A stretch of DNA of 8,980 nucleotides from an uncultured Opitutia bacterium (GTDB taxonomy: Bacteria > Verrucomicrobiota > Verrucomicrobiae > Opitutales > UBA953): assembly GCA_903859115.1 (NCBI GenBank), contig CAIOLH010000170.1:1-8980 (forward strand). Reading direction: 5' to 3'. The notes below the pieces were generated by a model, which saw only the letters and a list, made by a program, of their open reading frames with translations, was not told the origin of the DNA and did not search any database. A program made the translations under genes and the position numbers. The first letter of the stretch is position 1; the number at the start of each line of letters is the position of its first letter. Below are positions 1 through 6,812 of this stretch, piece after piece.

Positions 1-33
1 CGCGATAGCTATGAAGCCTACACAAACTTCCGC

Positions 34-819
34 TTAGTTGTTCACCCAATTAACAATATTGTCTGCTCGCTGGAATGAAGGTGGGCTGTTGGTGTCGTCG
101 TTAAAGTAAGTGGTCGTGATGGTGCCCGACTTAGGCATGTCCGTTCCATCCCAATATTCTATATCCAGGGGTGTGGCTTCTGTAGTTGGCTCAAGGAAAT
201 TGGCACCACATGAAACAACAAGAAAACCAGGGTATTTCCATGCTCCATAAGTAGTATCGTAGGCACCAGTACTTAAATTTAGGATAGGTGTAGTGTCTCC
301 AGCTAGAACGCGATAGCGATAGTCATAGGCATTGCCCCAGGGATCACGGAATTCGTAGGCTTTAGCGCTGGCACCCTTCATCCAATCTTCTAGCCCGAGT
401 GACTTATCATCGTTAGATGTAACCACGCCGTCGCTTAAAAAGGGTTTCATTTTGCGATTAGTTCCAGGTAAATATTTGGTATCATTATAGTCAAGCAACA
501 TAACATAATTTCCGTTTGATGAATTCGAAGTATAAATTCTTGTACGTCCAACGAGTTGGTTAAAGAAATCCTTTCGGAATTGTGCGCCGTTGGTCTTTGC
601 TAAATTTGAACCGCACGGATAGTCGCCATAAGTTTTACGATACACTTCGCAGGCCATGCCGAGACCTTGGATTTCTCCGCGCGCTTTAGCCTTATTATTA
701 CCATTTCTAGCCGCTTTAAAGAGGCTAAACATGAGTGTGCTCAGAATGCCAATGACGGCGATTACTAGCAAAATTTCGATGAGGGTGAAGCCTCGACGGA
801 CAAGAGATCGTGGGGACAT
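34..819 (-). CDS. Type II secretion/type IV pilin-like pseudopilin (GspG-like), 261 aa
   Basis: The product begins with a short basic leader and a classic prepilin peptidase site, RRG|FTLIE, with cleavage expected after Gly10 and methylation of Phe11. Glu15 is the conserved Glu+5 of the mature protein, followed by a hydrophobic helix (about 16-34) that would anchor it in the inner membrane before assembly. A DPWGNAYDY motif at 159-167 and the later YPGFLVVSCGAN stretch (196-207) resemble the C-terminal fold of GspG-type major pseudopilins, which carry DPWG-Y motifs. At 261 residues it is longer than a typical GspG (about 140), so it is probably one of the stand-alone pseudopilins that are abundant in Verrucomicrobiota and Planctomycetota. 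No gsp or pil assembly gene is visible. It follows the dUTPase gene by 15 bases and may be co-transcribed. The ATG at 819 has no clear Shine-Dalgarno. Cys57, Cys69 and Cys204 could allow a disulfide. Family assignment is sure, substrate unknown. Confidence 0.9.
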   Translation of the reverse strand: MSPRSLVRRGFTLIEILLVIAVIGILSTLMFSLFKAARNGNNKAKARGEIQGLGMACEVYRKTYGDYPCGSNLAKTNGAQFRKDFFNQLVGRTRIYTSNSSNGNYVMLLDYNDTKYLPGTNRKMKPFLSDGVVTSNDDKSLGLEDWMKGASAKAYEFRDPWGNAYDYRYRVLAGDTTPILNLSTGAYDTTYGAWKYPGFLVVSCGANFLEPTTEATPLDIEYWDGTDMPKSGTITTTYFNDDTNSPPSFQRADNIVNWVNN

Positions 820-823
820 GGGA

Positions 824-837
824 TAATTTATAAATTA
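824..837. repeat. 14-base A/T-only perfect palindrome between dUTPase and pseudopilin genes
   Basis: TAATTTATAAATTA reads identically on both strands and contains the dUTPase stop codon (835-837). On the minus strand it includes TATAAA (832-827), a 5/6 match to a -10 box, about 7 bases before the pseudopilin ATG. That would give an almost leaderless transcript. No -35 box is visible at the right distance, so promoter activity is only a possibility; an A/T palindrome can also arise by chance. Confidence 0.4.
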
Positions 838-1209
838 AATATGGCGTGAATCGTTTTCGTCTTTTTTGACGTAACCAGAATCTTGGCGCTGATGATTTAC
901 GGCATTCTTTTTTAAGTAAGCTTGGTAAACATCTTCGGCTGACATTCCTAAGACTTGGGCGATTGAGATAAGAAAGTGAAAGAGATCGATGACCTCGACG
1001 CGGGCATTTTGTTCGTCGAACTTCTGATACTTGGCCCACCACTTCCAAGGTACCGAGTCAGTCAACTCAGCCATCTCTTGCTGCATGGCGCGGAGGTAGT
1101 TGAGCGTCCATTTGATTTTCTCTTCCTCGGTCATGCCTTCCGTGATGACCCCAATACGCTTGTTGAGGTCAGATTGCATTTTGAAGATTTCGTCGAATTT
1201 ATCAGCCAT
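835..1209 (-). CDS. All-alpha dimeric-type dUTP diphosphatase (MazG-like NTP-PPase superfamily), 124 aa
   Basis: This enzyme family hydrolyses dUTP to dUMP and pyrophosphate in the cytoplasm, keeping uracil out of DNA and supplying dUMP for thymidylate synthesis. The sequence carries the superfamily metal-binding pattern: E45xxE48 in MQQEMAELTDSVPWKWW, then E72xxD75 in RVEVIDLFHFLIS. It ends with KKNAVNHQRQDSGY (100-113), matching the KN-x2-N-x2-RQ-x2-GY signature of Campylobacter/Leishmania-type dimeric dUTPases. At 124 residues it is much shorter than those enzymes (over 200) and lacks their middle insertion, so it is a compact form. I chose the ATG at 1209 because homology begins at MADKFDEIF. 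The frame stays open to 1440, but that stretch lies antisense to the U32 gene and looks non-coding. The gene is divergent from the U32 gene and 15 bases before the pseudopilin gene. dUTP preference is inferred; another dNTP is possible. Confidence 0.85.
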   Translation of the reverse strand: MADKFDEIFKMQSDLNKRIGVITEGMTEEEKIKWTLNYLRAMQQEMAELTDSVPWKWWAKYQKFDEQNARVEVIDLFHFLISIAQVLGMSAEDVYQAYLKKNAVNHQRQDSGYVKKDENDSRHI

Positions 1210-1230
1210 AAGCCCATCAAATGGTCTTAG

Positions 1231-1246
1231 GGGTTGGGGGCAACCC
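1231..1246. repeat. Inverted repeat GGGTTG-GGGG-CAACCC in the divergent dUTPase/U32 gap
   Basis: Perfect 6-base arms flank a 4-base loop, lying about 22 bases upstream of the dUTPase start. It could form a GC-rich hairpin in the 5' leader of the minus-strand transcript or serve as a protein-binding site. There is no following T-run in either direction, so it does not look like an intrinsic terminator. Confidence 0.45.
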
Positions 1247-1251
1247 TGTAT

Positions 1252-1265
1252 GCATGGCTCCATGC
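1252..1265. repeat. Inverted repeat GCATGG-CT-CCATGC in the divergent dUTPase/U32 gap
   Basis: Perfect 6-base arms with a 2-base centre make a near-continuous palindrome, the usual form of a dimeric repressor operator rather than of an RNA hairpin. It lies close to the middle of the divergent gap. Operator function is inferred only from shape and position; no regulator gene is adjacent. Confidence 0.4.
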
Positions 1266-1285
1266 TAATTCGTCTTTGCAGATTC

Positions 1286-1308
1286 CCTAGAGTATGCCTT
1301 TCTCTAGG
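1286..1308. repeat. Inverted repeat CCTAGAG-N9-CTCTAGG just before the U32 start
   Basis: Perfect 7-base arms flank 9 bases and end one base before the GTG chosen as the U32 start. In the plus-strand mRNA it would form a stem-loop right where ribosomes load, so it could affect translation. Alternatively it is a DNA-level site. If translation began at the ATG at 1250 or 1262 instead, the repeat would be inside coding sequence. Confidence 0.4.
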
Positions 1309-1309
1309 T

Positions 1310-3838
1310 GTGTCGTCCGTCCCGCCTATTAAACAATTAAGAAAACCCGAGGTTCTTGCTCCGGCGGGGGAGTGGAATTGTGCAAAAGCTGCGGTGGAAA
1401 ATGGAGCAGACGCTATATTTTTTGGCGTCGGCCGATTCAACGCTCGCGTTCGTGCTCATAATTTCGAAGAAGCCGATTTACCCGCCCTCATGACCTACCT
1501 GCACGGTCGAGGCGTAAAAGGGTATGTTACTTTTAATACCCTTATTTTTCCTGAAGAGCTCGCAGAAGCATCGCGCATGCTCCGCACAATTATTGCTTCA
1601 GGTGTAGACGCCGCGATTGTGCAAGACGCTGGCATTTGTCGTCTCATAAGAAAAATATCACCCGACTTTCCTATTCACGCTTCGACCCAGATGACGGTGA
1701 CCAGTGCGGAAGGCGTACAATATGCCAAAGACTTAGGTGCATCCCTCGCAGTTTTGGGTCGCGAAGTTTCAATTCCAGAAATGCAAAAAATGCAGACGGA
1801 ATTATCGGCAAAAAATACTCCGTTAGATTTAGAAGTTTTTGTGCATGGTGCACTTTGCGTAGCGTATTCGGGTCAATGCCTCACGAGTGAATCTCTCGGC
1901 GGTCGTTCCGCAAATCGCGGTGAATGCGCCCAAGCGTGTCGCTTGCCTTACGAATTAGTTGTCGATGGAGTAGTCAAAGACCTGGGCGATCGCGCTTACT
2001 TACTCTCACCCCAAGATCTTGCCGGAATTGAGGTAGTCCCTGATTTAATCCGTGCTGGTATCAAATCCTTAAAAATTGAAGGACGTCTCAAGTCGCCCGA
2101 ATACGTAGCGGCGATTACCCGTGCTTACCGTCGAGCCGTCGATGCTGCATGGTCAGCCCTACAAACGGGACAAAATGCCGATCAAGCCGCTCATCGGGTT
2201 AATACCGAAGAGGAGTATGCGATGCAGATGACTTTTTCGCGCGGACTTTATAGCGGTTGGCTTCGGGGTATTGATAATCAAAATTTAGTGCACGCCCGTT
2301 TTGGAAAAAAGCGTGGCGCGTATTTAGGACAAGTGGTCGATGTGTCGACGAATGGAGTTACTTTAAAATTACAAGGCCCCTTAAAGCCGGGTGATGGTGT
2401 GGTCTTTGACCAAGGTAAACCAGCCGAACGTGAGCAGGGTGGATTTGTCCACGGTTTAGAGCCTGCGCGCGGTGAGTTAACTTTTGTCAGATTCGGACGT
2501 GAAGATGTGGATTGGTCGCAAGTCGCACCAGGCGCACTTCTTTGGAAAACAAAAGATCAAGAACTCGATAAACGATTACACGATTCCTGGGATCGTGAGC
2601 GTCCCAACTATCGCCGACCCATTTCTGCCAAAGTCATTGGTCGATTAAATCACCCTTTACGTATCGAGTTAAATGACGGCGAAGGACACGTGGTTTCGGC
2701 TGATTCGACGATGCCTTGCGTCGCAGCTGAGAAGCGTCCACTAGCTCAGGAATTATTACAGGAGCAACTGGGTCGAATGGGCGAGACTGGCTTTGAACTC
2801 GCTGAATTAAAATTAGACTTAGAAGGTTCGTTGATTGTGCCGATGAGCGAAATCAATCGCATCCGCCGTGATTTAATCGAACGCTTGACTGAACTCCGTG
2901 AACAATCCCCTAAATGGAAACTAAATTCATTTAGTGAAGAAGCTTATACCGTAGAAAAAGGTTCGGAAAAATCCACCGCTCGCGCCGAGCTTATCACAGT
3001 TATTCGTGAGCCAGAACAACTTGAGCCAGCCTTACAATGGGGTGCTCGAGTTATTTATGCAGAATTTGAAGACCCTAAAAAATTCCGTGCCGCGGTCGCT
3101 CGCGTCCGTGAGTTTGAAAAGGAATCAGGAAAGAAATGTGAGTTCTGGGCGATGGGTCCACGCATCCATAAAGAAGGCGAAGACCGTCTCACGGAAATTG
3201 TATTATCCTCCAATGCCGATGGTTATTTGGTGCGTAATCACGATAATTTAAAAGCCTTCGCGGGCCATCGTCGCCGCGGAGATTTTTCACTCAATGTTGC
3301 CAATGGACTGACGGCCGAGTGGTTGGTTCGTCACCACGGACTTGAAGGTGTCACCGCCTCGTATGATTTAGACGTGAATCAGTTAACGGCTCTTATTAAA
3401 TCAGCCCCAGCTGAATGGTTTGAAGTCACCCTTCACCAACATATGCCCATGTTCCATATGGAGCACTGCGTATTTTGTACTTTTATGTCGAAGGGCAAAG
3501 ACTACCACGATTGCGGTCGTCCTTGTGAAAAACACCGAGTGAAACTGCGTGATCGAGTTGGTGCTGAACATATTTTGAAAGCCGATGCGGGCTGTCGAAA
3601 TACGCTTTATAATTCAAGAGCGCAAACGGGTGCTGAATACATGGGCGACTTATTAGCCCTCGGCGTGAGACGCTTCCGTATTGAATTCGTTGATGAAAAT
3701 GCTGCTACCGTGACTCAGACTTTAGAGCGTTATCAATCTCTGCTCGACGGAAAAATTACCGGAACCGAACTTTGGAATGATTTAAAAGTTTTAAATCAGT
3801 TAGGTGTTACGCGTGGGACACTGCGCGTGAAAATCTAA
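1310..3838 (+). CDS. U32 family protein, RlhA(YdcP)-like, probable 23S rRNA hydroxylation factor, 842 aa
   Basis: The N-terminal half matches the U32 'peptidase' family, starting at KPEVLAPAGEW, with HASTQMT and the signature HGALCVAYSGQC...GRSANRGECAQACRLPY. Its four cysteines (183, 190, 206, 210) are those that bind a 4Fe-4S cluster in characterised U32 proteins. E. coli RlhA, which shares this signature closely, is needed with prephenate to hydroxylate C2501 of 23S rRNA. Despite the name, members now studied act on RNA rather than cleave protein. A middle region resembles DUF3656, and a C-terminal block has C720xxC723, C735, C739 and DAGC762RNTLYNS, typical of long U32 proteins. The start is uncertain. 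I chose GTG 1310, about 12 residues before the conserved core. ATGs at 1250 and 1262 are in frame but add residues unlike the family. No good Shine-Dalgarno is seen. The gene ends by overlapping recD2 tail to tail. Confidence 0.9.
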   Translation: MSSVPPIKQLRKPEVLAPAGEWNCAKAAVENGADAIFFGVGRFNARVRAHNFEEADLPALMTYLHGRGVKGYVTFNTLIFPEELAEASRMLRTIIASGVDAAIVQDAGICRLIRKISPDFPIHASTQMTVTSAEGVQYAKDLGASLAVLGREVSIPEMQKMQTELSAKNTPLDLEVFVHGALCVAYSGQCLTSESLGGRSANRGECAQACRLPYELVVDGVVKDLGDRAYLLSPQDLAGIEVVPDLIRAGIKSLKIEGRLKSPEYVAAITRAYRRAVDAAWSALQTGQNADQAAHRVNTEEEYAMQMTFSRGLYSGWLRGIDNQNLVHARFGKKRGAYLGQVVDVSTNGVTLKLQGPLKPGDGVVFDQGKPAEREQGGFVHGLEPARGELTFVRFGREDVDWSQVAPGALLWKTKDQELDKRLHDSWDRERPNYRRPISAKVIGRLNHPLRIELNDGEGHVVSADSTMPCVAAEKRPLAQELLQEQLGRMGETGFELAELKLDLEGSLIVPMSEINRIRRDLIERLTELREQSPKWKLNSFSEEAYTVEKGSEKSTARAELITVIREPEQLEPALQWGARVIYAEFEDPKKFRAAVARVREFEKESGKKCEFWAMGPRIHKEGEDRLTEIVLSSNADGYLVRNHDNLKAFAGHRRRGDFSLNVANGLTAEWLVRHHGLEGVTASYDLDVNQLTALIKSAPAEWFEVTLHQHMPMFHMEHCVFCTFMSKGKDYHDCGRPCEKHRVKLRDRVGAEHILKADAGCRNTLYNSRAQTGAEYMGDLLALGVRRFRIEFVDENAATVTQTLERYQSLLDGKITGTELWNDLKVLNQLGVTRGTLRVKI

Positions 3839-6024
3839 ACTTCTTCTTTGAGTCGCGGAAGCAGTCCAGTGATTCGTCCTGAATCTGAAATATTTCTCAC
3901 GGCCATGGCGTAGGCTGTCGGGTCGCCAACGAGTATAACTTGTTTGCGGCCTCGCGTAATCGCTGTGTAAATTAAATTTCGTGCCAGCATGATGCTGTGT
4001 TGACGCAGTAGAGGAATAACGACGGCTGGGAATTCGGATCCTTGCGATTTATGGATACTCACAGCGTACGCTAATTGCAGGTCGGATTGTTCACTCCGTT
4101 CAAATTCAACACGCGTACCGTCGAAATCGATGAGCATATTTCCGCTTTCGGGCTGAACTTCGAGGACTACACCGAAGTCGCCGTTAAATATCAATTTATC
4201 GTAATTATTTCGGGTCTGAATGACTTTATCGCCGATGGTAATTCGTCCCGACTGAGCATGCGGTCCGCGTAGTTTCTCTTGGAGGGCTTGGTTGAATGCT
4301 TGGATACCGCCCGTGCCTTTGTGCATTGGAGCGAGTACTTGAATATCGCGCAGTGGATCTAATCTTAATTTGCTTGGTAAGATTTCGCAGCAGAGCTGTG
4401 TCACCTTTTGAACGCATTTTTCTGGGTCATCCACACGCAGGAAATGGATGTCTTGGGTGAAATCCAATTTATCAAATTCTTCAACTGGGTGGGGCGGGTG
4501 AGCGTCGGAATGTAAAATCCCGTGAGCAATCGTGACGATACCCGAACGTGCCCCTTGTCGAAAGACGCTATCCAGTCGAGTCACGGCTGCCACGTTGGAT
4601 TGAATAATATCACTTAAAACATTTCCGGCTCCGACTGAGGGTAACTGATTTACATCACCGACTAAAAGTAAATGGGCAGTACCAGGGATTGCACGTAATA
4701 AGGCCGCGGCGAGTTTCGTATCCAACATACTAGACTCATCGATGATGATAAAATCTACGCTCAGGGGATTTTCGGTATTGGCCGTAAATCCGCCAGCACT
4801 GGGGTCAAATTTCAATAAGCGGTGAATGGTGGAAGCTGCAACGTGTGTTGCTTCATGCATGCGTTTGGCTGCTCGACCCGTCGGAGCCCCTAATAAAATT
4901 TTAACACGTTTCGCTACGAGGATGTCGCACAGGGCTTTGAGAATCGTTGTTTTTCCCGTACCAGGTCCGCCGGTGAGAATGCTGACTTTATTTTTTAAGG
5001 CCATGACGACGGCTTGGCCCTGTGCTTCCGAAAAAGTAAAGCCCGCACGATCTTGAGCCCACACCACAGCCTTATCGGCAATGATAGATGGTAGATTGCT
5101 TGGAGTGTTAACCAGTCTACGCAGTGATGCCGTGATTGAACGCTCGGCATTTTCCTGTGCGCGAAGTTGAATCAGACGAACACCATTCGTTTCAAGTAAG
5201 CAGACAGAATTTTCTTTAATCAGAACTTTCAAACGATCTTGCACGATAGAGTAATCTACTTCGAGCAGGGCGGTGGCTTTTTCGAGTAAGCCTACCTCGG
5301 GGAAGGCACTATGACCCTCGCCTTCAAGTTCTTCTAAAGTGTGCATAATACCAGCATCAACCCGTTGGGGTCCAGCGGTAGGCAGTCCTAGATTTCGTGC
5401 AATTTTATCAGCTGTTTTAAATCCCACGCCTTCGACTTCACGACAAACCTTATACGGCTCATTCATTAATATCTTTTTCGCGTCGTTGCCATAAGCCTTA
5501 ACAATACGAAGGCAGAGTGCGTTGGTGACGCCGTAAGTTTGAAGAAACACCATGACTTCACGAAGAGCCTTTTGTTCTTCCCAGGCGGCCTTGATAGATT
5601 TCGCACGTCCGGGTCCGATGCCTTCGACTTCGCGGAGTCGCGCTGACTGATTCGAAATAATATCAAAGGTGCGGACGCCAAATTTCGCGACAATTTTTTC
5701 GGCGTAAGTTTTACCGACGCCTTTGACTAAACCGCTCCCTAAATATTTACGAATGCCGTGAACGGAGGAGGGGAGGCGTGAGGTAAAAGATTTTACGCGA
5801 AGTTGAGCACCGTGCTGGTGATGCCGTTCCCAGAATCCGATCACTTCAACCGTCTCGCCACATTGAACACCGGAGAGATTTCCAAGAATCGTAATTTTGT
5901 CTCCCGTTTCAGGACTTAATTCCGCAATCGTGAAAAAAGTATCCTCGTCCAACCACAAGATACGTTCGACCACACCTGAAAGTGTTATTTCAGGTCCGCG
6001 AGATTCTTGGCGCGGGGGTGACAT
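3835..6024 (-). CDS. recD2: RecD2-type (RecD/TraA subfamily) ATP-dependent 5'-3' DNA helicase, 729 aa
   Basis: This is a superfamily 1B helicase of the kind found in bacteria without relying on RecBC. Numbered from the ATG at 6024, an N-terminal OB-like domain (about 12-80) is followed by helix-hairpin-helix motifs near 98-112, 132-144 and 196-209 (EVEGVGFKTADKIA), the long N-terminus that separates RecD2 from RecD. The motor follows: Walker A GGPGTGKTT (352-360), Walker B IIDESSM (427-433), motif III GDVNQLP (456-462), VFRQG (487-491), HKSQG (658-662) and TAITRGRK (687-694). All key residues are present and the length (about 730) is normal, so it should be active. An in-frame TTG at 6036 sits 4 bases after AAGGA and may be the real start, adding four residues; the ATG lies 16 bases from that AAGGA. 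It follows the HAD gene by about 32-44 bases. Its stop overlaps the U32 stop by 4 bases. Confidence 0.95.
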   Translation of the reverse strand: MSPPRQESRGPEITLSGVVERILWLDEDTFFTIAELSPETGDKITILGNLSGVQCGETVEVIGFWERHHQHGAQLRVKSFTSRLPSSVHGIRKYLGSGLVKGVGKTYAEKIVAKFGVRTFDIISNQSARLREVEGIGPGRAKSIKAAWEEQKALREVMVFLQTYGVTNALCLRIVKAYGNDAKKILMNEPYKVCREVEGVGFKTADKIARNLGLPTAGPQRVDAGIMHTLEELEGEGHSAFPEVGLLEKATALLEVDYSIVQDRLKVLIKENSVCLLETNGVRLIQLRAQENAERSITASLRRLVNTPSNLPSIIADKAVVWAQDRAGFTFSEAQGQAVVMALKNKVSILTGGPGTGKTTILKALCDILVAKRVKILLGAPTGRAAKRMHEATHVAASTIHRLLKFDPSAGGFTANTENPLSVDFIIIDESSMLDTKLAAALLRAIPGTAHLLLVGDVNQLPSVGAGNVLSDIIQSNVAAVTRLDSVFRQGARSGIVTIAHGILHSDAHPPHPVEEFDKLDFTQDIHFLRVDDPEKCVQKVTQLCCEILPSKLRLDPLRDIQVLAPMHKGTGGIQAFNQALQEKLRGPHAQSGRITIGDKVIQTRNNYDKLIFNGDFGVVLEVQPESGNMLIDFDGTRVEFERSEQSDLQLAYAVSIHKSQGSEFPAVVIPLLRQHSIMLARNLIYTAITRGRKQVILVGDPTAYAMAVRNISDSGRITGLLPRLKEEV

Positions 6025-6068
6025 AGTTAGAGCCAATCATTCCTTGGTCTAATGAGCGAAACAAAACC

Positions 6069-6725
6069 TTAAAATCCAAAGAGTGTTTTTTGTAGCGTGG
6101 GCAGGTCGATATGCACCGTGTCAGGACCGTACGGCAATAACTCCTCGACCGTATGACTGCCCGTGGCCACGCAATGGATAGCGGCCAGTTTACCGTTTCG
6201 TGCGGTTTCGATATCAAAAGGCGAATCGCCAATCATGATTGTTTTTTCGGGCTTAGCACCGAGCGTGCTGGTAACGAAATGCGTGAATTCGGGCTGCGGT
6301 TTGCGCCAGGGGTGGACATTGGTACCGAAGACGCCGTCTACGAGATGATCAATTTTTAGATAACTAATAATTTTTTTAGAGTTCGTATCATCCTTATTAG
6401 TGTAAACGGCGGTACGCACTCCGCGGGCTTTGAGGCCGGTGAGAATCTCTTCACAACCCTCATAAGTTTTTACCCCTTGCAGCATGACAGAGGGAAAATG
6501 TTCGCGGAATAGTTTGGTAGCCGTAGCGGCATTGTCCTCGCCCGCTAATTTTTGCACCGTAACGTTGACGGATCCACCGACGGCACGACGAATCTCTTCG
6601 TAGCTTACACCCGGTAAGCCCATCAGTTTCATAACATCATTATAACACTGATGGATGCCCTCAAAGTTATCCACTAAGGTGCCATCGAGGTCGAATAATA
6701 CGGTTTCGGGAAGTTGGGCTGACAT
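6069..6725 (-). CDS. HAD-superfamily hydrolase, phosphoglycolate phosphatase-like, 218 aa
   Basis: All four HAD catalytic motifs are present. Motif I is FDLDGTLVDN, with nucleophile Asp12 and acid/base Asp14. Motif II is VYTNKD (Thr109), motif III is Lys142 in RKPQPE, and motif IV is MIGDSPFDIETA (Asp167, Asp171). The helical C1-type cap after motif I and the overall length fit the Gph/PgmB group of small-molecule phosphatases in the cytoplasm. The closest pattern is phosphoglycolate phosphatase, which removes 2-phosphoglycolate, but the substrate cannot be read from the sequence; pyrophosphatase PpaX-like or phosphoglucomutase activity is possible. I chose the ATG at 6725, which puts motif I near residue 12. 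An in-frame ATG at 6755 adds ten residues and has a GGA just upstream. The gene directly precedes recD2 on the same strand and is probably co-transcribed with it. Confidence 0.88.
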   Translation of the reverse strand: MSAQLPETVLFDLDGTLVDNFEGIHQCYNDVMKLMGLPGVSYEEIRRAVGGSVNVTVQKLAGEDNAATATKLFREHFPSVMLQGVKTYEGCEEILTGLKARGVRTAVYTNKDDTNSKKIISYLKIDHLVDGVFGTNVHPWRKPQPEFTHFVTSTLGAKPEKTIMIGDSPFDIETARNGKLAAIHCVATGSHTVEELLPYGPDTVHIDLPTLQKTLFGF

Positions 6726-6757
6726 GCTTAGAATAACTGAGTCGCTAATGGGCATCT

Positions 6758-6771
6758 TTCCAAGTTTGGAA
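6758..6771. repeat. Inverted repeat TTCCAA-GT-TTGGAA in the HAD/membrane-protein divergent gap
   Basis: Perfect 6-base arms with a 2-base centre lie in a gap of roughly 57-87 bases between divergent genes, where both promoters must sit. The shape suits a dimeric DNA-binding protein. If the HAD gene starts at 6755, the repeat also covers its ribosome-loading region. TTGAAG (6772-6777) abuts it on the plus strand and could be part of a -35 box, but no convincing -10 follows. Confidence 0.4.
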
Positions 6772-6812
6772 TTGAAGAAAAGCGTTTTACCCCTACTTAT
6801 TGCGATATTCCC

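Noticed and set aside
725..1230. Open frames at 725-1048 (minus) and 976-1230 (plus)
   Set aside because: Both are shadows over the pseudopilin and dUTPase genes, rich in Arg/Ser/His or without domain features.
1100..1309. 70-codon N-terminal extension of the U32 frame
   Set aside because: Most of it is antisense to the dUTPase gene and the residues do not resemble U32 proteins, whose homology begins around KPEVLAPAGEW.
1210..1440. 77-codon N-terminal extension of the dUTPase frame
   Set aside because: It lies antisense to the conserved N-terminus of the U32 protein, does not resemble dUTPases, and the family core starts at MADKFDEIF (1209).
1856..3550. Second cysteine cluster (C720, C723, C735, C739) as a novel metal domain fused to U32
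   Set aside because: Long U32 proteins, including RlhA-like ones, normally carry cysteines in the C-terminal part, so this is a family trait.
6772..6799. Promoter TTGAAG-N16-TACTTA before the membrane-protein gene
   Set aside because: The -10 candidate matches the consensus at only two positions; it is too weak to annotate.
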